Assembly (NCBI GenBank): GCA_963751355.1
Contig: CAVVVS010000062.1
Coordinates: forward strand, 48,889-112,888
DNA: 64,000 nt
Source of the DNA: CAVVVS01 sp963751355
GTDB lineage: Bacteria; Bacteroidota; Ignavibacteria; Ignavibacteriales; Ignavibacteriaceae
Reading direction: 5' to 3'
Made by a program: the position numbers and the translations under genes. Under the pieces are notes generated by a model. It was given only the letters and a program-made list of their open reading frames with translations. It was not told the DNA's origin and made no database searches. Each line of letters starts with the position of its first letter. Position 1 is the stretch's first letter. Shown one piece after another: positions 55,829-64,000 of the stretch.

Positions 55829-56983
55829 TTAGTTTATTATTTCCGTTCCGGATACAATTTTAGTAATATAAATTGCCGGCTCAACACCTGTTGCTTTTTT
55901 ATATTCCGATTTAATTTTGTCAACGAAATTATCTAAATATTTAATTTTAACCAAATTTATAGTACAGCCGCCGAAACCGCCTCCCATCATTCGGGCTCCG
56001 ATAACCTCTTCATGTTTTGAAGCAATATCCACCAGTAAATCCAATTCGCTACAGCTTACTTCATAATCATCCCGCAAGCCTGCATGAGTTTCAAACATTT
56101 TTATTCCGAATGCAGCAAAATCATTTCTCTCAAGATCGGCACATGCACATTCAACACGTTCATTTTCACCGACAACATATTTACATCTTTTATATATTTC
56201 TTCTGGCAGATTATTTTTATGCAGAGCTAAAAATGAAGAGGTTATGTCCCTGAGGCTGGAAATATTTTCATCAATCTTCGAAAATATTTTCACCCCTTCT
56301 TCGCACTGCATCCGGCGCTTATTATATTCGGAGGAGGCTAAAGAATGTTTAACTTTTGTATCGCATAAAACAATTCTCATTTCGTTCAGCATTAAAGGAT
56401 AATATTCATGCTCCAATGATCTGCAGTCGATTTTGAGCACTTTATTTCCCAGACCGTATATATTAATATATTGATCCATTATACCGCAGCGAACACCGAC
56501 AAATTCATTTTCGGCTTTTTGAGCATATTTTACCAGGTCTAACTTGGGAATTTTGAGTTGGAATATTTCATTAAGAGCAAAAGCTAATCCGGCTTCAATT
56601 GCAGCGGAAGAAGAAAGACCGGCGCCAATCGGAATATCACCACCAAACACACAATCGAATCCCCCAAACTTATAACCAGCTTTGATTAATTGATCGACAA
56701 CACCTATCAAATAATTTGCCCAGTTTTTTTCCGATTTATGGATATCATCAATTATAAATTGATATCTTTCATCTAAATCAGCTGCGATTAGATTGCATTG
56801 CCTATCATCTCGCGGAGCAATTGCAAAAATAATATTTTTATCGATTGCCGCAGGAAGAACGAATCCTTCGTTATAATCGGTATGCTCCCCGATTAGATTT
56901 ACTCTTCCCGGCGATCTTATAATTATAGGTTGATTACTGAATTCCCTATAAAAAAGTTCTTTAATTTTTCGGTTATCTGACAT
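55829..56983 (-). CDS. galK: Galactokinase
   Basis: GalK phosphorylates galactose at C1 with ATP, the first Leloir step, in the cytoplasm. The 384-residue GHMP kinase has the galactokinase signature GRVNLIGEHTDYNEGFVLP (about 26-44), the ATP-binding motif PIGAGLSSSAAIE (about 116-128) and the C-terminal GGGFGGCTINLV. All three motifs and the length are canonical. No galT or galE gene is in the window. It is the last gene of the run that starts with the M24 and mutarotase-like genes. Confidence 0.96.
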   Translation of the reverse strand: MSDNRKIKELFYREFSNQPIIIRSPGRVNLIGEHTDYNEGFVLPAAIDKNIIFAIAPRDDRQCNLIAADLDERYQFIIDDIHKSEKNWANYLIGVVDQLIKAGYKFGGFDCVFGGDIPIGAGLSSSAAIEAGLAFALNEIFQLKIPKLDLVKYAQKAENEFVGVRCGIMDQYINIYGLGNKVLKIDCRSLEHEYYPLMLNEMRIVLCDTKVKHSLASSEYNKRRMQCEEGVKIFSKIDENISSLRDITSSFLALHKNNLPEEIYKRCKYVVGENERVECACADLERNDFAAFGIKMFETHAGLRDDYEVSCSELDLLVDIASKHEEVIGARMMGGGFGGCTINLVKIKYLDNFVDKIKSEYKKATGVEPAIYITKIVSGTEIIN

Positions 56984-57027
56984 GATTACTTTACCGTAAT
57001 TGAAATGAATAAAATAGAGAAATCGAA

Positions 57028-57045
57028 TGCCCGGTAAACCGGGCA
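57028..57045 (-). terminator. Tight hairpin between the small membrane gene and galK
   Basis: TGCCCGGT-aa-ACCGGGCA is a perfect 8-base inverted repeat (effectively a 7-bp stem with a TAAA loop), just past the stop at 57052 on the minus strand and 45 bases before the galK start. It is followed by ATTCGATTT rather than a T-run, so partial termination or mRNA-end protection is likelier than a strong stop; it could adjust galK expression. Confidence 0.45.
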
Positions 57046-57051
57046 GTGTAA

Positions 57052-57255
57052 TTATTCAATTTTAACATTTTTATTTTTTATTACATAGATTAACCCGACC
57101 ACAAACATTATTGCGCCCCACCACAAATCGGGGTGAGTACTAGCTAACACTTTCTGATCGGCGGACGGATAAAAAAGGAAATAAATTCCCGTTAATAATA
57201 TGATTCCGCCCATTATTGTTAATATCAAACCTACAAAATACCAAATTGGTTTCAT
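57052..57255 (-). CDS. Small two-helix membrane protein
   Basis: The 67-residue protein has two predicted membrane helices (about 5-27 and 44-60), a polar loop (FYPSADQKVLASTHPDLWW) and a basic tail KNKNVKIE. It lies 16 bases downstream of a symporter gene and 68 bases upstream of galK, with an AGGAGA-like ribosome site. I do not recognise the family. Its place suggests an accessory subunit or small partner of the symporter, but that is inference only. Confidence 0.7.
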   Translation of the reverse strand: MKPIWYFVGLILTIMGGIILLTGIYFLFYPSADQKVLASTHPDLWWGAIMFVVGLIYVIKNKNVKIE

Positions 57256-57271
57256 TTTCTATTCTCCTTAA

Positions 57272-58933
57272 TTACCAGAAATATATATTTAATGCAACTA
57301 AAACAATAATGGAAAGTATTGCATAAAATTCAGGCCTTTTGAAAAAACTAATATCTTTGTTTACATTTTCTTGTGTCAATCCTTTTACCAGACCTATTAA
57401 CTCTTCTTTAGGTTTTTTCTTTGTGAATAAGCTTATTAGAATAGTAACTCCAAAACATATTAACCAAGCCCACCAAGCTCTCCAAAAGTTAGCTGCCATT
57501 ACACTGGCATGATCAGAAAAGGTAATAAAACCCCGGCTGAGCCAATCGAATTTGACCGCCATGTATAAGGTAAAAGAAGAACCCATACCGGCAATCAATC
57601 CCCAAAAAGCTCCGTTAGGGGTTATCCACACCACAAACATCCCTAGCAGCATAGTTGCAAATAATGGTGCATTAACCCATGAGAAGATCGCCTGCATATA
57701 ATCCATAATGCTCGGGAAACTCATCGCCCAATAAGCAGTGCCCAGACTTAATATTATTCCAACTATTGTTGCGACTCTGCCCATCCAAAGTAAATGCTTA
57801 TCCGATGCATTTTTATTGATGACGGCTTTATAAATATCATAAGTCCAAACTGTATTAAAAGCGCTGATGTTTCCGGCTTGTCCAGCCATAAAACCTGCAA
57901 GCAAGGCAGTTACTCCAAGTCCCACTAAACCTGTCGGATAATATCGTGCAATTAATAGCGGCAAGGCAGAATCGTAATTTATATGACCGGCATCCCTTAA
58001 AAGATGAAATCCGCTGCCTGGGTCATGAGCCAGAATAATTGCTATTAATCCTGCAACCACTACAATAAAGGGAAGAGCCATTTTAAAAAATGAGGCTAGA
58101 ATGGGTGTCATTCTTGCGGAACGCAAATCTTTTGCGGAGAAAGCACGCTGAACCACCAGAAAATCTGTTGTCCAGTAACCGAATGATAATACGAATCCGA
58201 GACCAAGAACTATCCCTCCCCAGGTAACCATCATACCGTTTTGTGCCGGATTAGCAGATGTAGACCATAAAGTATTAAAAGAATCAGGTACTCTCGCAAA
58301 AACTTCATGTACGCCTCCAACTTCAATAATCCCTAAAATCGACACAAGGAATAATCCGAACCATATTAGAAAGAACTGAATGATTTCCGTGAAAATTGCA
58401 GACATCAACCCGCTCAGTGTTACATAGACGGCAACAGTAAAGGCGGCAATCCACATACTTATATGCCAGGACCATCCAAAGAAAGTATGAAGTACCAATG
58501 CCATTGCATAAAGGTTTATACCCGATACGAGGAGAGTCATTATTGCAAAAGCAATTCCGTTCAACACCCTGGTTTTTTCGTCAAAACGGAGTTTTAAATA
58601 ACCAGGTACCGATTTAATTTTGCTGCTGTAATAAAAAGGCATCATGTATATGCCCAGGAACAACATGGCTGGAATGGCCCCAATCCAGTAGAAATGAGCA
58701 ACATACATCCCGTACTTAAAGGTATTTCCCGTCATGCCCAAAATTTCCAGGGCGCCCAGGTTAGCAGATAGAAAAGCAATTCCGGCAACCCAGGAACTGT
58801 TTTTCCTTCCGGCAAGGAAAAAATCTTCCTCATTTTTTGTGAAACGTTTTAGGTAGAAACCTATCCCGATCACAAATCCAAAGTAAATCGCAATTATTAA
58901 CCAATCGACAGGTGATAGACCGATTTGACTCAT
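57272..58933 (-). CDS. Sodium:solute symporter (SSS/SglT-like), second copy
   Basis: The 553-residue protein has about 13-14 helices and the family pattern DWLIIAIYFGFVIGIGFYLKR and FFLAGRKNSSWVAGIAFLSANLGALEILGMTGNTFKYG. The GMYVAHFYWIGAIPAMLFLG and TTDFLVVQRAFSAKDLRSAR segments match the SGLT-type sugar/Na+ branch. It lies in a run with a mutarotase-like gene and galK, so galactose or a similar sugar is a reasonable guess for its substrate. It differs clearly in sequence from the symporter at 50332. Confidence 0.93.
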   Translation of the reverse strand: MSQIGLSPVDWLIIAIYFGFVIGIGFYLKRFTKNEEDFFLAGRKNSSWVAGIAFLSANLGALEILGMTGNTFKYGMYVAHFYWIGAIPAMLFLGIYMMPFYYSSKIKSVPGYLKLRFDEKTRVLNGIAFAIMTLLVSGINLYAMALVLHTFFGWSWHISMWIAAFTVAVYVTLSGLMSAIFTEIIQFFLIWFGLFLVSILGIIEVGGVHEVFARVPDSFNTLWSTSANPAQNGMMVTWGGIVLGLGFVLSFGYWTTDFLVVQRAFSAKDLRSARMTPILASFFKMALPFIVVVAGLIAIILAHDPGSGFHLLRDAGHINYDSALPLLIARYYPTGLVGLGVTALLAGFMAGQAGNISAFNTVWTYDIYKAVINKNASDKHLLWMGRVATIVGIILSLGTAYWAMSFPSIMDYMQAIFSWVNAPLFATMLLGMFVVWITPNGAFWGLIAGMGSSFTLYMAVKFDWLSRGFITFSDHASVMAANFWRAWWAWLICFGVTILISLFTKKKPKEELIGLVKGLTQENVNKDISFFKRPEFYAILSIIVLVALNIYFW

Positions 58934-58951
58934 AGAGTTATTCCTTATATG

Positions 58952-59977
58952 TTATTGATTAATTATACTTTCTTTTTTAAGTAAATTTTTACCTCTAAAT
59001 AATTTAAGACTGGGGGTTCCACTCCAAAGGCTAATTTCCAACTCCCACTTATTTTCACTGTACTCATTTATTATCGAACATTCACGATTTTTCACAGCTT
59101 CGGCAAGGGAATCCGGTCTTCCATTGGAAGGTTCTATACCTATCGTAAAATGTTTATTTTTGTCATCGGGCGGCCAACCGCCGTAACAGAGCCACAATCC
59201 TATATAAGGATTTTCTCCGGCGTCAAATGAAAAAAAGATTGATTCTTCCTTATCGGGAAGATATACTCCGGCATAACCGTCCGAAAGTTCGTCGGTATAA
59301 CACTTGAGAGCTAAATTATGCTGCTTGTCTTTCACAATTGAATAATCTTCTGTAGACTCACTGCCCAAAATAAAAGGCCATTGGATGATGTCACCATGCT
59401 TTCCAATAGCAGCATCCGATGCCCAATTCAAATATAGCATTTCCACTTCTTTAGGCAAAATTATCCTGGCACCTTCACTAATTTTTAATAGAGGATGTGC
59501 TGACCAAATATAGGGCAAGGCTTCTGCCGACAAATTTTTTAAAGTATACGTTATAGTAATTCTATTTTCTTCAAGTCTATATTGTTTTGTCAGTAAATAT
59601 TTAAAAGCTTCACCGCTTATTGTGAAAGTAACGGAATTATCGGAAATCGAATATTTCCAGGGTCTCGACCAGACTTCACCGTGGTCGGGGAAAGAATATT
59701 TAGAATATTTATTCTTTAATGAATCAATTACGCAGGGATCGATAGTAGGAAAACAATCATCGAATCCGCTGACGTCATATTTTGAAAAATCAGCTCCGTA
59801 ATGATCCGTAGAATAATTTCCGTCCGGATTTTGGTTATCTAATAGATATTGTGTACCGGATTCAAGGTTTATCAATTCTTTTATCTTCCCCCCTATTTCA
59901 GGGAGGAAGACAGCCTTGATAAATTTATTTTCTAATGATATATGTGTTAGTCCGTTTTTCTTATAAGTTTGAATCAT
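58952..59977 (-). CDS. Aldose 1-epimerase-like (galactose mutarotase-fold) protein
   Basis: The 341-residue protein has the beta-supersandwich fold of mutarotases: LENKFIKAVFLPEIGGKIKELINLESGTQYLLDN, YIWSAHPLLKISEGARIILP (with the His of the family) and a closing HFTIGIEPSNGRPDSL with the Glu of the family. Such proteins interconvert sugar anomers or bind oligosaccharides. It shares 4 bases with the upstream M24 gene (ATGA), so the pair is translationally coupled. It is followed by the symporter. Confidence 0.85.
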   Translation of the reverse strand: MIQTYKKNGLTHISLENKFIKAVFLPEIGGKIKELINLESGTQYLLDNQNPDGNYSTDHYGADFSKYDVSGFDDCFPTIDPCVIDSLKNKYSKYSFPDHGEVWSRPWKYSISDNSVTFTISGEAFKYLLTKQYRLEENRITITYTLKNLSAEALPYIWSAHPLLKISEGARIILPKEVEMLYLNWASDAAIGKHGDIIQWPFILGSESTEDYSIVKDKQHNLALKCYTDELSDGYAGVYLPDKEESIFFSFDAGENPYIGLWLCYGGWPPDDKNKHFTIGIEPSNGRPDSLAEAVKNRECSIINEYSENKWELEISLWSGTPSLKLFRGKNLLKKESIINQ

Positions 59978-61296
59978 TTTTCAGCCGGTGCTTCAATAGT
60001 TTTAGTTTGTTGAGTAATAATTTTTCCTGTCTTTGGATCTTTAATTAAAATACCGGGCTGAGGATAAATTTTTCCGTTCAATTTAACATTTATCATCGGC
60101 CAATAATCATAATCCTTTGTTATTGTTTCCACACTATCCTTAAATGCAATGATAGTCTGTTCAACCTTTGCACCCGGAACGGTGGGATTCCACGCGAAGC
60201 CTTGCTGATCCTGAACGATTTCGGGATTACCCGGATATGCTATATATTCACGATTGTCATAACCGATTGCGCCGCCCTGATGATGATTCATCCATTCGCC
60301 CTTATCTCCCAGCTCTGCGTACCACTTTTTACTATTTTCAAAAAGTTGATTTATAGATGCTCCGGGTACCGTCGCAGCCTGGTATTCTGCCTGCAGTATG
60401 GCTACTTTGTTTAAATTATCGGATAGTTCTTTCGGCAGAGGTCCGAAATGAACAAACCTGGTTGCGGCTATAATCAATCCCCATTTTTGAGCACAAACGT
60501 TAATCATACCGTAGTCTTTTAGCGTATCTCCAATAGGCAATGCATGTCTGTATTTATAAATTCTCTGGTTAACGGCAATTAATAAAACAGTCGGTACAAT
60601 GCCGCGTTCCCTCAAAGCTTCCGCGGTCATAGCTTCCATCTGATACTCATTCATACCCGGCATTAAGCTTTTGCAAACATCATCGACTGCTTCGGTTGTT
60701 TGTCTGCCTAGCCATTCATATTTTTTTACTTCCGAATTTGTAAGCTGATATCTTAAATGAGCGAACTTTGCGCCGACATTTATTGTACCGGGATAATCAA
60801 CGTCAGCACCAACTTTTCCGGAACCGGCAAGTTTATGAACTATATCGCCCCGAATATCCTTAACAGGATTAGATTCATACCATGGATGCCATGCTGACGT
60901 ATATCCAAGATCCCTTAATGCTTCATCCATTAAAAGATCTCTTTCACTCTCGCTGCTCAACAAATATTTCTTCCCGTTATCCAGAATTAAAAGCGATGCG
61001 GGTCCGCCCTGTTTATTAAGTTCTATCTGGCTGTCGGCTAATCCGCCCGTCATCCAATAAAAATTTTCAATATCATTAAGCACTATTCCTTTTAGATGAT
61101 TCTCCTTTAAGAACTTCTGCACTCTTTCCATCTTTATCGCTATTTCTTGTTTAGCTTGGTCCTTTGTTATAACTTGTGCAGGTTCTCCTTTCCACAAATA
61201 ATGATTTTCATTTCCGCTTCCATTCTGCTTTGCAGGCTGGCAGGAAATAATTGTAAAACTTAAGAAAGCCCCTATTACAAAATACATTGCTTTCAT
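59974..61296 (-). CDS. M24-fold (Xaa-Pro peptidase/creatinase-like) lipoprotein, metal site lost
   Basis: The 440-residue protein has a lipobox (TIISC, Cys19), so it is lipid-anchored. It has the creatinase-type N-terminal domain and an M24 pita-bread domain. Of the five metal ligands of M24 peptidases, four are replaced: the Asp pair positions read MINVCAQ and IIAATRF, the His of the GTGHG motif reads HQGGAIG, and the first Glu site reads AWNPTVPG; only the last Glu (KVEQTI) remains. It is thus a metal-free homologue, as creatinase is. It is coupled to the mutarotase-like gene. Confidence 0.85.
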   Translation of the reverse strand: MKAMYFVIGAFLSFTIISCQPAKQNGSGNENHYLWKGEPAQVITKDQAKQEIAIKMERVQKFLKENHLKGIVLNDIENFYWMTGGLADSQIELNKQGGPASLLILDNGKKYLLSSESERDLLMDEALRDLGYTSAWHPWYESNPVKDIRGDIVHKLAGSGKVGADVDYPGTINVGAKFAHLRYQLTNSEVKKYEWLGRQTTEAVDDVCKSLMPGMNEYQMEAMTAEALRERGIVPTVLLIAVNQRIYKYRHALPIGDTLKDYGMINVCAQKWGLIIAATRFVHFGPLPKELSDNLNKVAILQAEYQAATVPGASINQLFENSKKWYAELGDKGEWMNHHQGGAIGYDNREYIAYPGNPEIVQDQQGFAWNPTVPGAKVEQTIIAFKDSVETITKDYDYWPMINVKLNGKIYPQPGILIKDPKTGKIITQQTKTIEAPAEK

Positions 61297-61381
61297 GTTT
61301 ATCTCCTTTAGTTAGTACAAATAATATTTACTTTAGAATTTTCTTTATTGCACAGAAAATCCATGCTGAATCTTTTATCAA

Positions 61382-62410
61382 TTAGATTTTTTTACGGCAG
61401 CCGCATGATTCTCTGATAACAAGTTGAGTTTCTACCACTATTTCCTCAACCTTCTCTTTCTTCTTTTCAATATGAGCTATCAATTTTTTTGCAGCTAACT
61501 TGCCTTCTTCGTAAGCCGGCTGTCTCATAGTTGTTAGAGGCGTTGGCATCAATTCGGCTCGAATATCATCCGAGATACCGACTATAGCAACATCTTTCGG
61601 AATTTTTAATCCTCTTTCTTTTATTGCTTTCATCGCGCCAAAAGCTGCCGGATCGTTTACTGCAACAACAGCACGCGGTCGTTTCCCTGGAGATAAATCC
61701 AGCAGTTGATTCATTGCTTTATATCCGCCTTCTTCATGAAAACCAGCTTCAACAACCAGTTCCTCATTATATTTAATGTTATGCTGCCTCAGTGCTTTTT
61801 TATACCCTTTTAGTCGTTCTTTACTTATTGAAATAGTCAATGGTCCGCTGAGATGACCGATTCTTTTGTATTTATGCTCAATTAAATGGTTGGTAGCGGA
61901 TCTTGCACTTTCCTCGTCGTTTATACTAACACAACTCGTTCCTATGTTATAAGCACATCTATCGAAAAATACCAATTGAAGACCCATTTTAAGCACTTGA
62001 GTATACACACTCGTATCTTTATCCGATTCCGCTAATGAAATTAAAATTCCGTCTACTCTTTTAGATACCAAAGTTTCTATCGCAGCAACCTCCCGTTCAA
62101 AATTTTCTGCGGAATGTGTTAACATTATCTGATAACCTGCCTGATAGGCTATTTCCTCAATTCCGCGTATTGCTTCCGGGAAAAAAGAGTGTGTTATTTC
62201 GGGAACTACAACACCGATAGTCTGCGTTTTCTTTTGAACAAGACTCTTAGCAATGTGGTTCGGTGAATATCCTAATTCATGAGCTTTTTTGAGAACTCTT
62301 TCCTTTGTGTCCTTATCTACATTTGGACTGTTATTCAAAGCTCTCGATACGGTCATCATCGAAACATCAAGTGCCTCTGCGACCTGTTTTAGTGTGATTC
62401 TTTTAATCAT
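61382..62410 (-). CDS. LacI/GalR family transcriptional regulator
   Basis: The 342-residue repressor has the N-terminal HTH (ITLKQVAEALDVSMMTVSRALNNSPNVDKDTKERVLKKAHELGYSPNHIAKSL) with the hinge helix and a periplasmic-binding-protein-like sensor domain (IGVVVPEITHSFFPEAIRGIEEIAYQAGYQIML to VVVETQLVIRESC). It lies directly upstream of the M24-mutarotase-symporter-galK run and downstream of the GH63-like gene. It likely represses sugar-use genes; the palindrome at 52124-52139 is a candidate site. The effector is unknown. Confidence 0.94.
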   Translation of the reverse strand: MIKRITLKQVAEALDVSMMTVSRALNNSPNVDKDTKERVLKKAHELGYSPNHIAKSLVQKKTQTIGVVVPEITHSFFPEAIRGIEEIAYQAGYQIMLTHSAENFEREVAAIETLVSKRVDGILISLAESDKDTSVYTQVLKMGLQLVFFDRCAYNIGTSCVSINDEESARSATNHLIEHKYKRIGHLSGPLTISISKERLKGYKKALRQHNIKYNEELVVEAGFHEEGGYKAMNQLLDLSPGKRPRAVVAVNDPAAFGAMKAIKERGLKIPKDVAIVGISDDIRAELMPTPLTTMRQPAYEEGKLAAKKLIAHIEKKKEKVEEIVVETQLVIRESCGCRKKI

Positions 62411-62523
62411 TATATCTTTACTCGAAATATATTATTAAAGGAAAATATCTCCGTATTTTATTATCTTCTTCATTCCAGTTATCAGTTTTTAATATTTGTT
62501 AGAAGAAATACTTGCATATCTTT

Positions 62524-64000
62524 TTATTTAGTTTTCTCACCGTATTTATCAATAAGTACTTTTGCCATTATTGAGTCCCAGATGTAATTTGAAGGTGAAT
62601 TCAATACATCGTTATCCGGAGAAAAAGACTCCCAGAAATTGTGATTTTTCGATAATTGAGTTGTAACAGCCAGCATCATTTTATCAGAAACTTCATTTGC
62701 AATTTTATCGTACCCGTACTCTCTTAATCCTCTCACGACCATGTAATCCCACAACAGCCATACCGGTCCGTTCCACATACAGCATTGATCAACGTCCGCG
62801 CTGTACCAGGGGTCGTCTGCCGCTAAAGTTGGGATCCCGTATTTTCTCCAGAATTTTTTGGGATTTAGAAGTTTCTTTACGAGAATTTCTGCGCGATCCT
62901 TCGGCGCCACTCCAGCCCATAAAGCAAGAAATCCGATAATTTCCTGGCGTTTTAAACTCTTACCATTATACATAAATGAATGATGAACCTTGTCTACGTG
63001 ATAATAAAAGCCTGTTTCCGGATCCCACATTGTTTTATTAATTAAATCGGCAATATGGTTCGCTTTTTTCAGCCATTTTTCTTTTCCAATTTGATCCCCT
63101 AAGGCATCTGCCATTTTGGAAAGGGATTTCATTTCATTAACAACCATTAAAGAAAGATCCAGATCTTCAAGGTGATTGCTAATGTCCTCACTTGGTATAT
63201 CGAGATATCTTTTCTTATGCACCTGGAATATAACATTGAACCAGTCTCTCACATTTTCAATCAATCCATAGGGACCCCATTCAAATAACCCGTCGTGATC
63301 TTCATCCCGGTTCTTCTCAAGCCATTCAACATATTCGGAGCCTGATTTATAAGCTTCTTTTAGAAATTTTTTATCCTTACTGACCTTATAGATATCCCAA
63401 TTCTCCCACGAAAAGAAAGGAGCAGACGTGGTCGGTTTTCCCTCATGAGGATAAGTTTGAGGACCGCGCGGACCGTGCCTGTATGCAATTAATCCGTCTT
63501 TTCCTTGCTGTTCCATGTAAACCCGCTGCGAATTTTCCGCCGATTTAGCATCGAGATATGAATAAGGAATCATACTTAAAGATTCGTGTAAAACCTGATG
63601 TCCGTTTCCCCATCCCCAAACCGGATTTCTTGAAAAGATATAATAATTGTAAGAAGTCTTTTCAAACGGCGGCAGCATACATCCGCGAACAAGATTGAAC
63701 GCACCCAGATAAACGAGCTTTTCCGCTTTGGTTTTAAATTTTATCCTGGGAATTGAAGAAAATAATTTCACATCGGCATCAACGTATTTTTGAAGCGATT
63801 CATTTTTTAATTTATTTATTTGTTCTACCAACTCTTGAAGTTTTTCATCCCTCCCCTGTATTCCTCTGATATACCTGACATCTTTTACTTCTCCAGGGGC
63901 AAGAGAAAATTTTCCATGTAGTGCAGCAAAATCTACCTGACCATTTGTTTTTACATTCAGCGAATCGTTCTTTTTTATTTCGTAATAAAATTGTGTCATA
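62524..64000 (-). CDS. GH63-like (MGH1-type) glycosidase, N-terminal part missing from the window
   Basis: The gene runs off the window at 64000; the ATG at 63999 is probably internal. The visible 491 residues form an (alpha/alpha)6-barrel glycosidase: NPVWGWGNGHQVLHESLSM, FSWENWDIYKVSKD, HDGLFEWGPYGL, KTMWDPETGFYYHVD, DVDQCCMWNGPVWLLWDYMVVRGL and NFWESFSPDN, with the GH63/GH15-like layout. Candidate acidic catalytic residues are in HDGLFEWGP and NFWESF. Family relatives act on alpha-glucosides or mannosylglycerate and glycan oligosaccharides; the specificity is unknown. It is transcribed before the LacI gene, on the same strand. Confidence 0.8.
   Translation of the reverse strand, partial: MTQFYYEIKKNDSLNVKTNGQVDFAALHGKFSLAPGEVKDVRYIRGIQGRDEKLQELVEQINKLKNESLQKYVDADVKLFSSIPRIKFKTKAEKLVYLGAFNLVRGCMLPPFEKTSYNYYIFSRNPVWGWGNGHQVLHESLSMIPYSYLDAKSAENSQRVYMEQQGKDGLIAYRHGPRGPQTYPHEGKPTTSAPFFSWENWDIYKVSKDKKFLKEAYKSGSEYVEWLEKNRDEDHDGLFEWGPYGLIENVRDWFNVIFQVHKKRYLDIPSEDISNHLEDLDLSLMVVNEMKSLSKMADALGDQIGKEKWLKKANHIADLINKTMWDPETGFYYHVDKVHHSFMYNGKSLKRQEIIGFLALWAGVAPKDRAEILVKKLLNPKKFWRKYGIPTLAADDPWYSADVDQCCMWNGPVWLLWDYMVVRGLREYGYDKIANEVSDKMMLAVTTQLSKNHNFWESFSPDNDVLNSPSNYIWDSIMAKVLIDKYGEKTK

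Noticed and set aside
1..64000. CRISPR arrays, tRNA or rRNA genes, IS elements, prophage
   Set aside because: No evenly spaced direct repeats, no tRNA T-loop pattern outside coding frames, no transposase or phage-like protein was seen.

Overview
The window is AT-rich (roughly 35-38% G+C by eye) chromosomal DNA from a Gram-negative bacterium. The outer-membrane genes (Kdo transferase, LptE, Omp85 protein, Mla lipid transport) require a second membrane. The mix of a GWxTD-domain protein, long M16 peptidase, GH38/GH2 glycosidases and Na+/sugar symporters with S-layer-free Bacteroidota-like gene content suggests the Ignavibacteria / Bacteroidota-Chlorobiota group. That placement is an inference from gene content, not from a marker comparison. 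No rRNA, tRNA, CRISPR array, transposase or phage gene was seen. Apart from the 3' end of waaA and one decayed gene near 3 kb, every gene lies on the minus strand.

Region by region: (1) 0-13 kb is a loose accessory stretch: waaA end, DinB protein, isoaspartyl peptidase, Nudix, decayed DUF2459 gene, SugE/Gdx exporter, M1 and M16 peptidases, DUF4389 protein, and a GH113-like glycosidase split in two frames. (2) 13-24 kb is housekeeping: uvrA, mlaEFD, a decayed TRAP small-permease gene, yraN, rnhB, a UbiA prenyltransferase, an Omp85 protein. (3) 23.7-39.3 kb is a dense run of cell-envelope and RNA-modification genes: pfkB-type sugar kinase, GWxTD protein, rimO, cdsA, CPBP protease, DUF3108, GT9, DNA-3-methyladenine glycosylase, GT2, lptE, sigma-54 activator, MBL-fold protein, SPOR protein, miaB. 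(4) 39.7-64 kb is a carbohydrate-use island: two URO-D/cobamide-methyltransferase-like proteins, a PhyH dioxygenase, a Gfo/Idh dehydrogenase, GH2, two GH38 alpha-mannosidases, two sodium/solute symporters, galactokinase, a mutarotase-like protein, a metal-less M24 homologue, a LacI regulator and a GH63-like glycosidase.

How the island may work (inference): extracellular or periplasmic GH2 and GH38 enzymes release sugars from a mannose/galactose-containing glycan, the symporters import them, mutarotase and GalK process galactose, and the LacI protein represses. A perfect 16-bp palindrome with a central CG sits just upstream of the first symporter and is the best operator candidate. The methyltransferase-like, dioxygenase and dehydrogenase genes in the same run suggest that the substrate may be methylated or otherwise decorated. 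No SusC/SusD pair is present in the window.

The most striking recurring signal is broken reading frames. Homology-like continuity across the break shows single-base frame changes, mostly at homopolymers, in the M16 peptidase, the GH113-like protein, the sigma-54 activator and the TRAP gene, plus in-frame stops in the TRAP and DUF2459 genes. These mix true gene decay with possible homopolymer sequencing errors; raw reads would decide.
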